Part shown: piece by piece, positions 1-9,200 of the stretch | Position numbering within the stretch: position 1 is the first letter of the stretch | Layout of the letters: every line of letters starts with the position of its first letter | Origin: Kamptonema formosum PCC 6407 | GTDB taxonomy: Bacteria > Cyanobacteriota > Cyanobacteriia > Cyanobacteriales > Microcoleaceae | NCBI RefSeq assembly: GCF_000332155.1 | Contig: NZ_KB235904.1 | Coordinates: 1,864,248 to 1,928,247, forward strand | Direction of reading: 5' to 3' | Length of the DNA: 64,000 bases | Made by a program: the position numbers and the translations under genes | The notes under the pieces: generated by a model | Told to the model about the DNA's origin: nothing | What the model saw: only the letters and a program-made list of their open reading frames with translations | Database searches by the model: none

Positions 1-41
1 AGCAGGGGAGCGGGGGAGCAGGGGAGCGGGGGAGCGGGGGA
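1..41 (+). repeat. G-rich tandem repeat (AGCGGGGG-like units) read through in chlD
   Basis: About five units of AGC(A/G)GGGG. The same kind of sequence occurs between genes near 49970-50000. Here it is translated in the chlD frame as a Gly/Ser/Glu-rich linker and causes no stop or frameshift. Confidence 0.8.
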
Positions 42-749
42 GAATTTTTAATCAATTCAAATTCTGCTATTCCCAATTCTCCATCGAAGGGTAAGCGCGT
101 ATTTGTCGAATCTGGGGATATTCGCGCCAAACGCTTAGCTAGAAAGGCGGGGGCTTTGGTCGTGTTTGTGGTGGATGCTTCTGGTTCGATGGCTTTGAAT
201 CGGATGCAGTCGGCGAAGGGGGCTGTGATGCAGCTTTTGACGGAAGCTTATCAAAGTCGCGATCAAGTGGCTTTAATTCCGTTCCGGGGCGAGCAGGCTG
301 AGGTGTTGTTACCGCCTACTCGTTCGATCGCTTTGGCCCGTAACCGTTTGGAAAGATTACCTTGTGGGGGCGGTTCGCCTTTGGCTCACGGGTTGACTCA
401 GGCGGTGCGAGTGGGTGTGAATGCTCAGAAGTCTGGGGATGTCGGCCAAGTGGCGATCGTTGCTATTACTGATGGCCGGGGTAATATTCCTTTGGCTCGT
501 TCTTTGGGGGAACCGATTTTAGATGGGGAAAAGCCGGATATTAAGGCGGAATTGTTGGAAATTGCGGGCAAAATTCGAGGTTTGGGAATGCAGTTGTTGG
601 TGATTGATACGGAGAATAAGTTTGTTTCGACAGGTTTTGCTAAGGAGTTGGCGAAGGTTTCGGGGGGTAAGTATTATCATTTGCCGAAGGCGACGGATCA
701 GGCGATCGCGGCAATGGCGAGGGGTGCTCTCCGCGATGCAATTCGCTAG
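1..749 (+). CDS. chlD: Magnesium chelatase subunit D, C-terminal part (5' truncated by window)
   Basis: ChlD is a subunit of the ATP-dependent chelatase that inserts Mg2+ into protoporphyrin IX, the first committed step of chlorophyll synthesis; it partners ChlI and ChlH. The frame is open from base 3, so the start and AAA+ domain lie to the left. The visible part reads as the end of the interdomain linker, the conserved stretch [20 protein letters not shown], and a complete von Willebrand A (integrin I) domain with a MIDAS motif DASGSM, then TDGRGN and the typical ending [19 protein letters not shown]. The first ~14 codons are a glycine-rich run encoded by a G-rich tandem repeat of a kind found between genes elsewhere in this window. 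The stop is followed by a hairpin terminator. Identity is very sure; only the N-terminal half is missing. Confidence 0.95.
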   Translation, partial: QGSGGAGERGSGGEFLINSNSAIPNSPSKGKRVFVESGDIRAKRLARKAGALVVFVVDASGSMALNRMQSAKGAVMQLLTEAYQSRDQVALIPFRGEQAEVLLPPTRSIALARNRLERLPCGGGSPLAHGLTQAVRVGVNAQKSGDVGQVAIVAITDGRGNIPLARSLGEPILDGEKPDIKAELLEIAGKIRGLGMQLLVIDTENKFVSTGFAKELAKVSGGKYYHLPKATDQAIAAMARGALRDAIR

Positions 750-772
750 AAATTGAAGCTCTAATTCGTAGA

Positions 773-802
773 GAAACCCGGTTTTTTCATAAACCGGGTT
801 TC
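773..802. terminator. Hairpin terminator between convergent chlD and PEP-CTERM genes
   Basis: GAAACCCGG at 773-781 pairs with CCGGGTTTC at 794-802 around a T-rich loop. The two flanking genes converge on it, so it could serve both. A similar GAAACCGGG/CCCGGTTT pair lies inside the small element at 46146-46252. Confidence 0.65.
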
Positions 803-863
803 CGCATCCAGAACTTTATCATTAATTTTTCCTCTTAGCACAAACAACCCACTTATCAAAATT

Positions 864-1181
864 TTATAGTTCTTTTTTCCCTGCCCGACGGCGAGTTAAA
901 GCAAAAGAACCTGCGACTACACCTAAACCAGCTAGCATTGCTGGCTCTGGAACTCTTGCTGGACTGGGACTTGTCGATAATGACCTATCTGGCCGTGCAT
1001 CTGAAAGCGGGCTAGTGGGGCTACTCTGAGCTAGTAAAGAGTTTCCAGAATTCCACATTCTACCTAATGAAATTGTTTGCAAGTTGGCAGCGAAGGCACC
1101 TTCTCCCCAAGCAATGACTGTTGCGATATATAAGACCCCCGCACCAGAAGTCAATAATTTGTTCATACAAAGTGCTAACAT
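864..1181 (-). CDS. Small PEP-CTERM sorting-domain protein
   Basis: A 105-residue protein with an N-terminal hydrophobic segment ending in an AFA-like signal-peptidase site near residue 31, a short Ser/Pro-rich middle, and a C-terminal PEP-CTERM signal: VPEP, then the hydrophobic stretch AMLAGLGVVAGSFAL, then the basic tail TRRRAGKK. PEP-CTERM proteins are exported and processed by exosortase-type enzymes at the cell surface, often in exopolysaccharide producers. The mature part is only about 45 residues and shows no recognisable domain, so its own role is unknown. A second Met at residue 6 is an alternative start. It converges on chlD. Confidence 0.75.
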   Translation of the reverse strand: MLALCMNKLLTSGAGVLYIATVIAWGEGAFAANLQTISLGRMWNSGNSLLAQSSPTSPLSDARPDRSLSTSPSPARVPEPAMLAGLGVVAGSFALTRRRAGKKEL

Positions 1182-1675
1182 TAGTGATTATTACTTTTTG
1201 GGCAATTGACGACTAGCGAAATCTGTGCATTTCTATCATCTTAACCTCTTTTGTCGAAGCCACCTTAACTAAATTCACCGAAGTTTGCGCCAGAGTAAGG
1301 ATGAAACTTAAGATTTTCGCGGCACTAGATGACACCCAACTTATTTAGCTATATGGCAGCTCTGCGGTATTAGGCAATGCTCAGAGGCGATCGCTCAAAA
1401 TATGCAGATCTCTAAATTCCATTATACGCAAACATTCTGAATATTTGAAGGAGTTGCCTTGGGTTCTTTACGCAATCTTTAAGATTATCTATTTTACCAC
1501 AGCATATTGTAAAGATTCTGTAAATATAATTAGGGAAGGTAACAAATAGCACTCAGTATAAATACGGCTACTTAGTGAAGCTAGGACAATTTGAGCTTTG
1601 GGAGAGTACAGAAGCAGGAGTACAGAGTAGCTGCAAGGTGTGTTAGATTAAGTTGAGAAGTTAAAAGGATTTGCC
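1182..1675. other. Intergenic region upstream of the prfB-like pseudogene
   Basis: No open frame of useful length and no recognised RNA. A TATAAT hexamer at 1525-1530 could be a -10 element for the downstream prfB-like gene, but no well-spaced -35 was found. One HIP1-like GGCGATCGCT site is present near 1387. Confidence 0.4.
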
Positions 1676-2610
1676 ATGTTATGGGAAATATTAGATATTC
1701 AAGGTCAAATTGATATGCTGAGCGATCGCCTAGCTAAAATGCAAGACTGTCTTTGACCCCTTAGCAGTAGCCGCAAAGATTCAAAATTTACAAAACTTAG
1801 CAGAAGAGCCAGGACTTTGGGAAGATATAACCGCTCTTAAGCTGACACTTCAAGAAATAGATGAACTCCAGTCTTATCCTGCGCGGCTCAAGCAGTGGCT
1901 AATCATTTTAGAAGATATCAAAGCAGCAGTAGAATTGCTGGAATTTCAAACAGATAGCGAACTGCTCCAAGAAGCTCAAACCAATATCAAGCGGCTAAAC
2001 TGCGAACTTGAACACTTGGAATTAGAACAACTGCTAAACGACCCTTACGACCAAAATGGAGCATACTTAATAATTAATGCTGGCAATGATGAATTAGATG
2101 CTCAAGATTGGGCAGAAATTTAGACGAATATCGCCTTTTAATATCACAAAAACGCGACCGACTACAGCAACGGTGGAAGTTACGCCAATGGTCGATCTGG
2201 AAATTCCAGAGAAGTGTTTAGAAATCAAGCACGCTTATTCTAATGTTAGGAACATTAACGGTATGCGGCATCCTTGGGTGCAAATTGTTCACATTCCCAC
2301 AGGTATTTCTGTAACATCCAACCAAGAGCGAAGTCAGAGGCTAAACAAAGAGAAAGCTCTTGCTATTATCAAAAGTAGACTGTTTGCGATCGCGAAAAGG
2401 CAATTCGTCAAAGACATTGCTGAAATAGATCGCGATCGCATTGCAGAAATCTTTACCCACCCGATCCGCGATTATACCTTCTATCCTAGCCAAATAGTCA
2501 AAGATCGCCGTAGCGGGTTTGAAACAAATGCCGTTGCAGAAGTGCTTGCTTACGAACTCAACCCTTTGATCAAAGCCTATCTCCGAATTAATAATGAGGG
2601 TAATGGGTAA
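1676..2610 (+). pseudogene. Decayed second copy of peptide chain release factor 2, lacking GGQ
   Basis: Reading from ATG 1676 gives 26 codons, then CTT TGA C at 1751-1757, the same programmed +1 frameshift site as genuine RF2. After the shift the frame continues (DPLAVAAKIQNLQNLAEEPG) through the helical domain 1 to DAQDWAEI and stops at TAG 2121-2123. Compared with the intact copy at 2730-3852, about 57 codons (from the [10 protein letters not shown] segment to the THRLV segment) are deleted there with a frame change; homology resumes at RISPFN in another frame and runs to 2610. The region that should hold [13 protein letters not shown] reads AYSNVRNINGMRHPW instead, so the catalytic GGQ is gone. 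The SPF stop-recognition tripeptide and the C-terminal part are kept. With both a deletion/frameshift and GGQ loss it cannot be a working release factor. A split product of unknown role cannot be excluded, since plant PrfB3 is a GGQ-less RF2 relative with an RNA-stability role. Confidence 0.8.
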
Positions 2611-2648
2611 TTGCACATCCTCAACCCCGATGTTTTGGGAGTGGTGAC

Positions 2649-2670
2649 AGTTAACTGTTAACCGTTAACA
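2649..2670. repeat. GTTAAC(T/C) heptamer repeat between the two prfB copies
   Basis: CAGTTAACTGTTAACCGTTAAC is three overlapping 7-bp units of the TTAAC family that recurs at 11350, 25260 and 36540. Confidence 0.75.
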
Positions 2671-2729
2671 AATAGCCAAACAGCAGTTAAAATCGATAGT
2701 ACACAGCAAAAGTAGGAGAAGTAGTAGTA

Positions 2730-3852
2730 GTGGAAGTTCTAGACATCAAACGGGAAATCGAAACGTTGTGCGATCGCCTGGGTAAAACCCAGGACTATCT
2801 TTGACATTCCCGCACTCACAGCCAAAATCTCAGACTTAGAACAAATCGCGGCTCAACCGCAATTCTGGGAAGACCAAAACGCAGCTCAAAATACACTTCA
2901 AGAACTCAACGACCTCAAATCGCACTTAGAGCAGTATAATCAGTGGCACACCAGTCTAGAAGACGCGGGGGCCATCTTGGAGCTGCTGGAGTTAGAAACC
3001 GATGAATCGCTGCTCCAAGAGGCTTACACTAATCTTTCCCAATTGAGTCGCGAACTCGATCAATGGGAACTGCAACAATTACTCTCAGGGCCCTACGATG
3101 CAGGCGGAGCAGTTTTGACCATTAACGCCGGTGCTGGGGGTACGGATGCTCAAGATTGGGCAGAGATGTTGCTGCGGATGTATACTCGCTGGGGAGAACG
3201 CCAGGGTTATAAAGTACACTTGGCTGAAATTTCCGAGGGAGACGAAGCGGGTCTGAAGTCGGCCACTCTGGAAATTGTCGGTCGTTATGCTTATGGGTAT
3301 TTGCGATCGGAGAAAGGAACCCATCGCCTGGTCAGAATTTCGCCATTTAATGCTAACGATAAGCGCCAAACCAGTTTTGCTGGAGTGGAAGTGATGCCAA
3401 TTCTCGATCGTTCGGTAGAGTTGGACATTCCAGAAAAGGATTTAGAAGTCACGACATCTCGCGCTGGCGGTAAAGGTGGCCAAAATGTCAACAAGGTAGA
3501 AACAGCGGTGCGGATAGTTCACCTTCCCACTGGTTTAGCCGTGCGTTGTACTGAAGAGCGCAGCCAGTTACAAAATAAAGAGAAGGCTCTCGTTCTTCTT
3601 AAGGCTAAGTTATTAGTGGTGGCTCGCGAACAACGAGCTAAGGAAATTGCGGAGATTCGCGGAGATATGGTGGAGGCGGCTTGGGGAAATCAGATCCGCA
3701 ACTATGTTTTTCATCCTTATCAAATGGTGAAGGATCTGCGGACTGGGGTAGAAACGACTGCGATCGCAGATGTGATGAATGGGGAATTAGAGCCGTTTAT
3801 TCAAGCTTATCTGCGTCAAGAAAATCAGTTAGTTGAATCCGCAGCAATCTAA
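2730..3852 (+). CDS. prfB: Peptide chain release factor 2 (programmed +1 frameshift)
   Basis: RF2 recognises UAA and UGA in the ribosomal A site and triggers peptide release. The gene starts at GTG 2730, with an AGGAG ribosome binding site at 2714-2718, reads 24 codons to CTT, meets UGA at 2802-2804 and must slip +1 onto GAC at 2803 to continue to 3852. The product is about 373 residues, usual for RF2. It has the helical domain 1, the SPF anticodon-like tripeptide (RISPFNA) and the catalytic GGQ in [11 protein letters not shown]. The in-frame UGA is the known RF2 autoregulation: low RF2 favours the slip. Automatic ORF callers see only the part from 2977. The decayed copy lies directly upstream in the same orientation, so the pair is a tandem duplication. 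Confidence 0.95.
2792..2805 (+). promoter_or_regulatory. RF2 programmed frameshift site
   Basis: The slippery CTT TGA C (2799-2805) is preceded by AGGA four bases upstream, in the place of the Shine-Dalgarno-like stimulator of E. coli prfB. The pseudogene copy has the identical CTTTGAC at 1751-1757, but its upstream element reads AAGA, a weaker match. Confidence 0.85.
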
Positions 3853-4049
3853 TCTGGTTGAGTATTAGTTACCTGAAGAGAAATTGCTAATGGTGCGATC
3901 TGGTGAGTAGGCGATCGCGCAGGTTGTGGGATCGCCGCCTGTCATCAAATCGAGAAAGTTAGATTGAGGGATTAAGCGTGTGGTGTCTTAGGAAAACATG
4001 AAGTGGTGGTGGAAAGCGCCAGTCTAGGAGTTCCCATTGCTCAATAATA

Positions 4050-4127
4050 AATATTGGTTTAGCTGATGCTCTTGACATTAAGGTCAAAGAACTATTTGAT
4101 CAAGATATTGATTTAGAGAAAAACTGA
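4050..4127 (+). pseudogene. C-terminal remnant of an XRE-type (controller-like) HTH protein
   Basis: Just before the nuclease gene an open stretch reads NIGLADALDIKVKELF followed by DQDIDLEKN and TGA at 4125-4127. This matches the end of small XRE helix-turn-helix regulators (usual form: ...IADALDVKVSELF). Upstream the frame reads into unrelated codons and a stop at 3999, and no HTH-forming residues were found, so only about 25 codons survive. The stop lies 1 nt before the ATG of the nuclease, the close coupling usual for controller (C) proteins of type II restriction systems. The 3853-4049 stretch holds nothing else recognisable. Confidence 0.5.
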
Positions 4128-4128
4128 A

Positions 4129-4827
4129 ATGGTAGATGAAGATGAACTACTTAATATAGCTAGGCTCAATATCCGGAAAGTCTTGGAATTTAACCCTTAC
4201 AAAAGTTATTATGGTATAAATAATCGAGAGGAATTCAAACAACTAATAGCACTTGATCCTGCATTTGGTGTTTTAGGCTTAGATGACGACAGATACATTA
4301 TTGCTAGAGTAGGTGGAAATCTTGTAACGTCTTTACACCGTAAATTGGGTGATATGTACGAAGCATTGTTTGCCTACCTTTTGAGAAAGAGTTTTTCATT
4401 AAATGAAAACGATCTACATTTCAGTGTACAAGTTCAAATTGGCGATCGTATTCAAGTTCGCTCTACTGACGGCTTGATCAAGAAAGATAAATTTAATCAG
4501 CGAATCCCTGAAGCTTGGATGACTTATCAAGGAATAGGTTTTGAAGTTCGTTCTTGCTATCAAATTGGTGACTCAAAGAGAATCCAAGCTGACTATGATA
4601 TGTCATTAGCATTAAAGTCTTACGAAATTCTGCCTGTAATGTTAGTTTTCTGCAACACATCATTAAAAAGCCCTCTGGCTAGATTATCTAAAAGTTGGGA
4701 ACTTTATCAAGGAATGAACAGCTTCAACTTAGTGGAATCAATAACTGGTTTTAACTTACATAACTTCCTCCAGAATAATTCTCAAACTCTCAAGCAAGAA
4801 ATAAATAATATTTTTGCTAACTTCTAA
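4129..4827 (+). CDS. Probable type II restriction endonuclease
   Basis: A 232-residue protein placed tail-to-tail with a SPPY-type DNA methyltransferase; the two coding regions overlap by 11 bp. The central segment has a nuclease-like arrangement: TDGLI with Asp near 114, then FEVRSCYQIGDSKRIQAD with Glu near 139 and downstream Lys, compatible with a PD-(D/E)xK variant. The phrase around IGDSKRIQAD resembles what I recall of ApaLI-family endonucleases, which would cut GTGCAC, but this is from memory. No transmembrane segment or signal peptide. A controller-protein remnant sits immediately upstream. Codon use is AT-richer than the neighbours, as is common for transferred restriction genes. The function rests mostly on the neighbour. 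Confidence 0.65.
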   Translation: MVDEDELLNIARLNIRKVLEFNPYKSYYGINNREEFKQLIALDPAFGVLGLDDDRYIIARVGGNLVTSLHRKLGDMYEALFAYLLRKSFSLNENDLHFSVQVQIGDRIQVRSTDGLIKKDKFNQRIPEAWMTYQGIGFEVRSCYQIGDSKRIQADYDMSLALKSYEILPVMLVFCNTSLKSPLARLSKSWELYQGMNSFNLVESITGFNLHNFLQNNSQTLKQEINNIFANF

Positions 4828-6136
4828 CACAAACAGCCGTTTCGTAAAGGCGCTTTCTCCCTCCCCTTTTTCTGAAAGAGACTATTTTTTCAACCTCAAA
4901 ACCTTCGTGCCTGAAAAGCTTACCCAAGATAGATTCAGTAAATATTTCTACCCCTAAAAGTCTAGAATTTCCTACAATATATGCACCTCGAAAGCTAGTT
5001 GCCTTAACTTCCTTAAGAGATTTTATGTGTTTCCACATATCAATAAAGTATTTTGTTGCATAATTACACATCAACACACTTTTATCTTGCAGTTCTTCGT
5101 AATAGCAAAGATATGATTTAAGATCGGTAGGAACTACAATCAATTCTTTCTGTAAAACAGAAGTAGCTCTACCCCAAGTTCCACCAATTGCCTGCAAATC
5201 AATTTCTGTAGCTTGTCTAACATTATCTAAAACTTCCATGAAGTGCAATTGTGGTCTAGTTTGATGAACGTAACTATATCGATTTGGATAAGGAGGTGAA
5301 GTGATTACGAAATCAACAGGAGAATTAATTTGTTGTTTCAAATTATGGGTTGAGTTGCCTAGTTTAATTGAGCCGAGTTTTGAAAATGAGCTTTCTTCAA
5401 TATTCAGACTTATTAAATCAGTGTGGATCATCCCTAAATTTTTGCTTACCTCGGAAAAGACATCAATTTTTCTTTGATGATTGTCATCAAAAGTAATTGT
5501 TGGATGATTTCTGTGAATATTTGCACAATCTAAACAGGCTTCACTTAAAGCAATCCATAAATAATCTGTAACTGGATAATATGCTGGGCTTAACATTACC
5601 TCGCGAAAGATAATTAAATTTTTAAGAACATCTTTTTTCCACCATCTAAACACATTGTGAATAATCGGAATATTTGTATTAAAAGATTCTACAACATCTT
5701 CGATAGAAACTTCTTTAAATTTCTCTATTAAACTATCTACCTCGGTAAGATATTTTTCAAATAGATGAAGATTGTCTGTATTCCATCTAAGAGATTTACT
5801 GCCGACTTGTTGTAATAAAGGGTTGATTTCAATGCCCAGAGCCTTTATTCCCTGTTTTTGGCATTCTATAGATGTTGTCCCTCTGCCGCTAAATGGATCA
5901 ACGACAAAATGTTTTCTAGCAATTTGCAATTCTTTAATCAAAAATCTTACTAAGCTTGGGGAGTAGCTTGGAGTAAGACGATACCATCTATGAACTGACT
6001 CAATCTGTCCTGATTTGAAGGTAATATCTCCTATATCTATTTCCTGATAATCAAAACCAGACTCTTGGATATTTGTATGAAAACACCTCGTATTATCATT
6101 GGTATCTGGCTCAAATAGTGATAACTGCTGGAACAT
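4817..6136 (-). CDS. Site-specific DNA methyltransferase (amino-MTase, SPPY type)
   Basis: A 439-residue methyltransferase. The AdoMet-binding motif I is DPFSGRGTT at residues 80-88, followed by the acidic strand LGIEINP. The catalytic motif IV is TSPPYP at 279-284. Motif I before motif IV, and the SPPY form, suggest a cytosine-N4 (or adenine-N6) exocyclic enzyme. It would protect host DNA from the nuclease encoded at 4129-4827, which converges on it with an 11-bp overlap. The long insert between motifs I and IV may hold part of the target recognition region. It starts with MFQQLSLF at 6136. Base modification type and target are not readable from the sequence. Confidence 0.85.
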   Translation of the reverse strand: MFQQLSLFEPDTNDNTRCFHTNIQESGFDYQEIDIGDITFKSGQIESVHRWYRLTPSYSPSLVRFLIKELQIARKHFVVDPFSGRGTTSIECQKQGIKALGIEINPLLQQVGSKSLRWNTDNLHLFEKYLTEVDSLIEKFKEVSIEDVVESFNTNIPIIHNVFRWWKKDVLKNLIIFREVMLSPAYYPVTDYLWIALSEACLDCANIHRNHPTITFDDNHQRKIDVFSEVSKNLGMIHTDLISLNIEESSFSKLGSIKLGNSTHNLKQQINSPVDFVITSPPYPNRYSYVHQTRPQLHFMEVLDNVRQATEIDLQAIGGTWGRATSVLQKELIVVPTDLKSYLCYYEELQDKSVLMCNYATKYFIDMWKHIKSLKEVKATSFRGAYIVGNSRLLGVEIFTESILGKLFRHEGFEVEKIVSFRKRGGRKRLYETAVCVRS

Positions 6137-6263
6137 AGATACTAACCTTATGAAGTGCTACTGAAGAGTAGCATAATTTGCCTTGACTGACAAGACTTCA
6201 AGGGATGGTGTTGCTTTCGTCACACAGGACACAGAGATAGAGAAGACATACGTAATATTTACT

Positions 6264-9200
6264 TTACCAAGGATTGCCAATCATTGTAAAAGCGGCCCAA
6301 TAATAAGGATGCGATAAAAGTCTATTCCCACGAGCTGAAATTGGCGCTGGTAAAGAAATTACATCCTCTCGTCCCGCTACGCGCAAGGCCCCATTTTCTA
6401 GTCGCACTTGGCCTCGCAGCATGGCAAGTTGCGCCTGTCTCAATGCTTGCGCTTTAATAATTGGGCGATTATTTTCTCCACGCGATCGCAACTGCTGATA
6501 AAATTCTACCATTAGTCCTAAAGTCCCTTCGTCGCTGACTTCCCATAAACTCGCTAAAGCCGATCGCGCACCACTAGCAACTGCCAATCCTGCAAATCCT
6601 AACTCCGCTTGCTCGTCTCCTAATGCTGTGCTACAAGCGCTCAATACTAATAAGTTTACTGGCGGATCGTTCCATTTCAATTGTCTCATTTGATCTAATC
6701 TTAGTTTAGTATCCCACAATTGAATGTAAGAATTACTCGGTACTCCTGGCTGAAATTCGCTATGAGTTGCTAAGTGAATTATTCCAAAAGATTGTGCTGC
6801 TCGTTGAGCTTGCAAATTAGCGAGAGTAAAATCTTGATTGAGGAAAGATTTACCTTGTTCTGGGGACGCGATCGCAGATAATTCTACTGGTACTGCGGGT
6901 AATGGTGGTTTGTCGGTAAATATTGATGCTCCCATTCCTAAAACTTCTTGGTCGCTAATATCTTCGTAGCGAGTATCTGTTAAACTGAAACTGGGCATGA
7001 TGCTAATACTATAATTTTCTACTAAGAATTGCTGACCGCTATGAAGAGCAGCAAATGGTATACTCCGCAAACCTGATGAGGGGATAATAATTAAGTTTTG
7101 AACGTTTAAGGCTTTTAAATCTGCTTCTAAAGGAGCCATTAGCCAACGATAAAGCTGTTGTGCTGGTTCCAAATAAACGGCTGTATTTCTGAGTTGCGTA
7201 TTGGTAAGATCGCTCTGAAAATTTTCAGCTACTTCTAATAACTGTAATCGAGTTACTTCTGGTACTAAAGCACGGATAGTCTGTCCAGAAGGATTGACGA
7301 GTACGAGTTCTAAGCGATCGGTATCATTTTCGGTATTAAGTGATAATTGGTTGGATCTTTCTGGGTTGATTTTGAGCAATGAGCTATTTTCTCGGACTGT
7401 TGACGATCCACTTCCTCTAACCCAATTCATATAAATGATTGCAGATTTAATTCCAGTTTCTGCTTCATTTTTACGAAGGGTATCGTAGACAACAGACATA
7501 TTGCTAACTGGTTCTCTCGCAGGTAGTTGTAAATATTTTTTATACTCCTGCGTGAAGTTTTCTTCAAATGCCAATACTCCCGTTAAATCTACATTTATTG
7601 CTAAATTGGGAATAGGAATATCTGGTTTTGGGCCGTATTCTCTTTCGGATGAGCTTTGTGGCGATCGCGTTTCTCCTTGAAGAGATGTTACAATTGATAC
7701 CTGGGAAGTAGTCGGAAAAGGTAGAGATTCAGGTGTTAGACTTGGTGTAGGATTAGGCGCGGGACTTGGAATCGGATTAGGTGTTGGACTTGGTATTGGA
7801 TTAGGTGTAGGACTCGGAGTAGGATTAGGCGCGGGACTGGGTGTAGGATTAGGTGTCGGACTTGGAGTAGGATTAGGTGCAGGACTTGGTATTGGATTAG
7901 GTGCAGGACTTGGCGTAGGATTAGGTGTAGGATTAGGTGTAGGACTTGGTGAATTGCCTGTTGTAATTAAAGAAATCTGATTAGGTGAATTGCCTTGTCT
8001 GTAAGTTCCTTCAAAAGAGCGATCGGGTAAAATAACATTATTAATTCCAGTATTAATTGCGCCTCTAGTTCCATTTGTGGTAGCATTTCCCACAACAAAA
8101 GATTGTTCGCTACCGCCTCCATGTCGAATCGCGATCGCGCCTCCACCTTCGCCGCCAACTGTAGAAATGCTAGACTCGATACCTTCTAAATCTATAAAAG
8201 TATCGCTGGCGCGGAATAAACCAGAAGTGGCGATCGCAACTGTCCCCCCATTCCCATTACTTCCACCTTGAGCGTCGATCGCACCGATATTAATGTTATC
8301 CTGTGCATTGAGGAAGATATTACCACCGCTGCCCTCAGTACCGCTAACGTTAATATTGCCAGTAACAATTTCCCCAGACGATCGCACTTCAATATTACCG
8401 CCTCTAACTCCAGAAGCATTTAAACCTTGGGATACGACAGATCCAGCTTCAATTAAAATATTACCGCCAGAAACCGTTACATTTCCTCCGAAAGTCGCTT
8501 TATCGTTTGCATTTACCTGCAAACTACCCGCCGCAATTGTCGAATTTGCCGTTACATTACCACCACTTTCAAGCGCGATCGCGCCTAACCTTCCACTATT
8601 ACCAACCGCATCCTCAAAAGCGATATCGCCTCCCGCCTTGATTTCTAGGTTATTCGCATCTCCCTTGCTATCAAAAGTATTGGTAAAAGTGATATCGCCG
8701 GATGCTCTCAAAGACACATTTCGCGCGATCGCTACTGCACTATTAAATGTTATGCTGCCTGCGGTGATATTCCCCGCAACTTCCGCATTTTCAGCGTTAA
8801 CATTCAGACTTGTCAGAGGTATGCTTTCACCCACACCACCACCTAATTGCAGTCGCAAAGTGTCGATCGCGAGTTCGTGACTGCCATCAACCCTGCCTGG
8901 TAAAATAATATTACCCTGACCTTGAGTGCTGAGAGCGACATCATCACCCAGTAAAACATTGCCGCCAAAAGTAATACTGCCGCCAGATGTAGTAATATTG
9001 GCATTGAGAGTGGAAGATAGAGCATTAAGCGCGATCGCCGCATCTCCCCTTCCCGTCACTTCACCGTTAACAACGATCGCCCCTCCTTGAAGCGTCACTG
9101 GATCGTTAAACGTCACAGGATTAACCACAGTAATCACACCTCTACCATCAGATCCCCCGATAGCGATCGCACTAAAACCATCTGCGATCGCACCAATATC

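Noticed and set aside
2341..2616. 91-codon minus-strand frame in the prfB-like region
   Set aside because: Antisense of the decayed prfB copy with no own features.
8293..8880. 195-codon open frame antisense to the CHAT exoprotein
   Set aside because: The Pro/Ala-rich translation is the antisense of a Gly/Asn-rich beta-helix; the minus-strand frame has clear domains at both ends.
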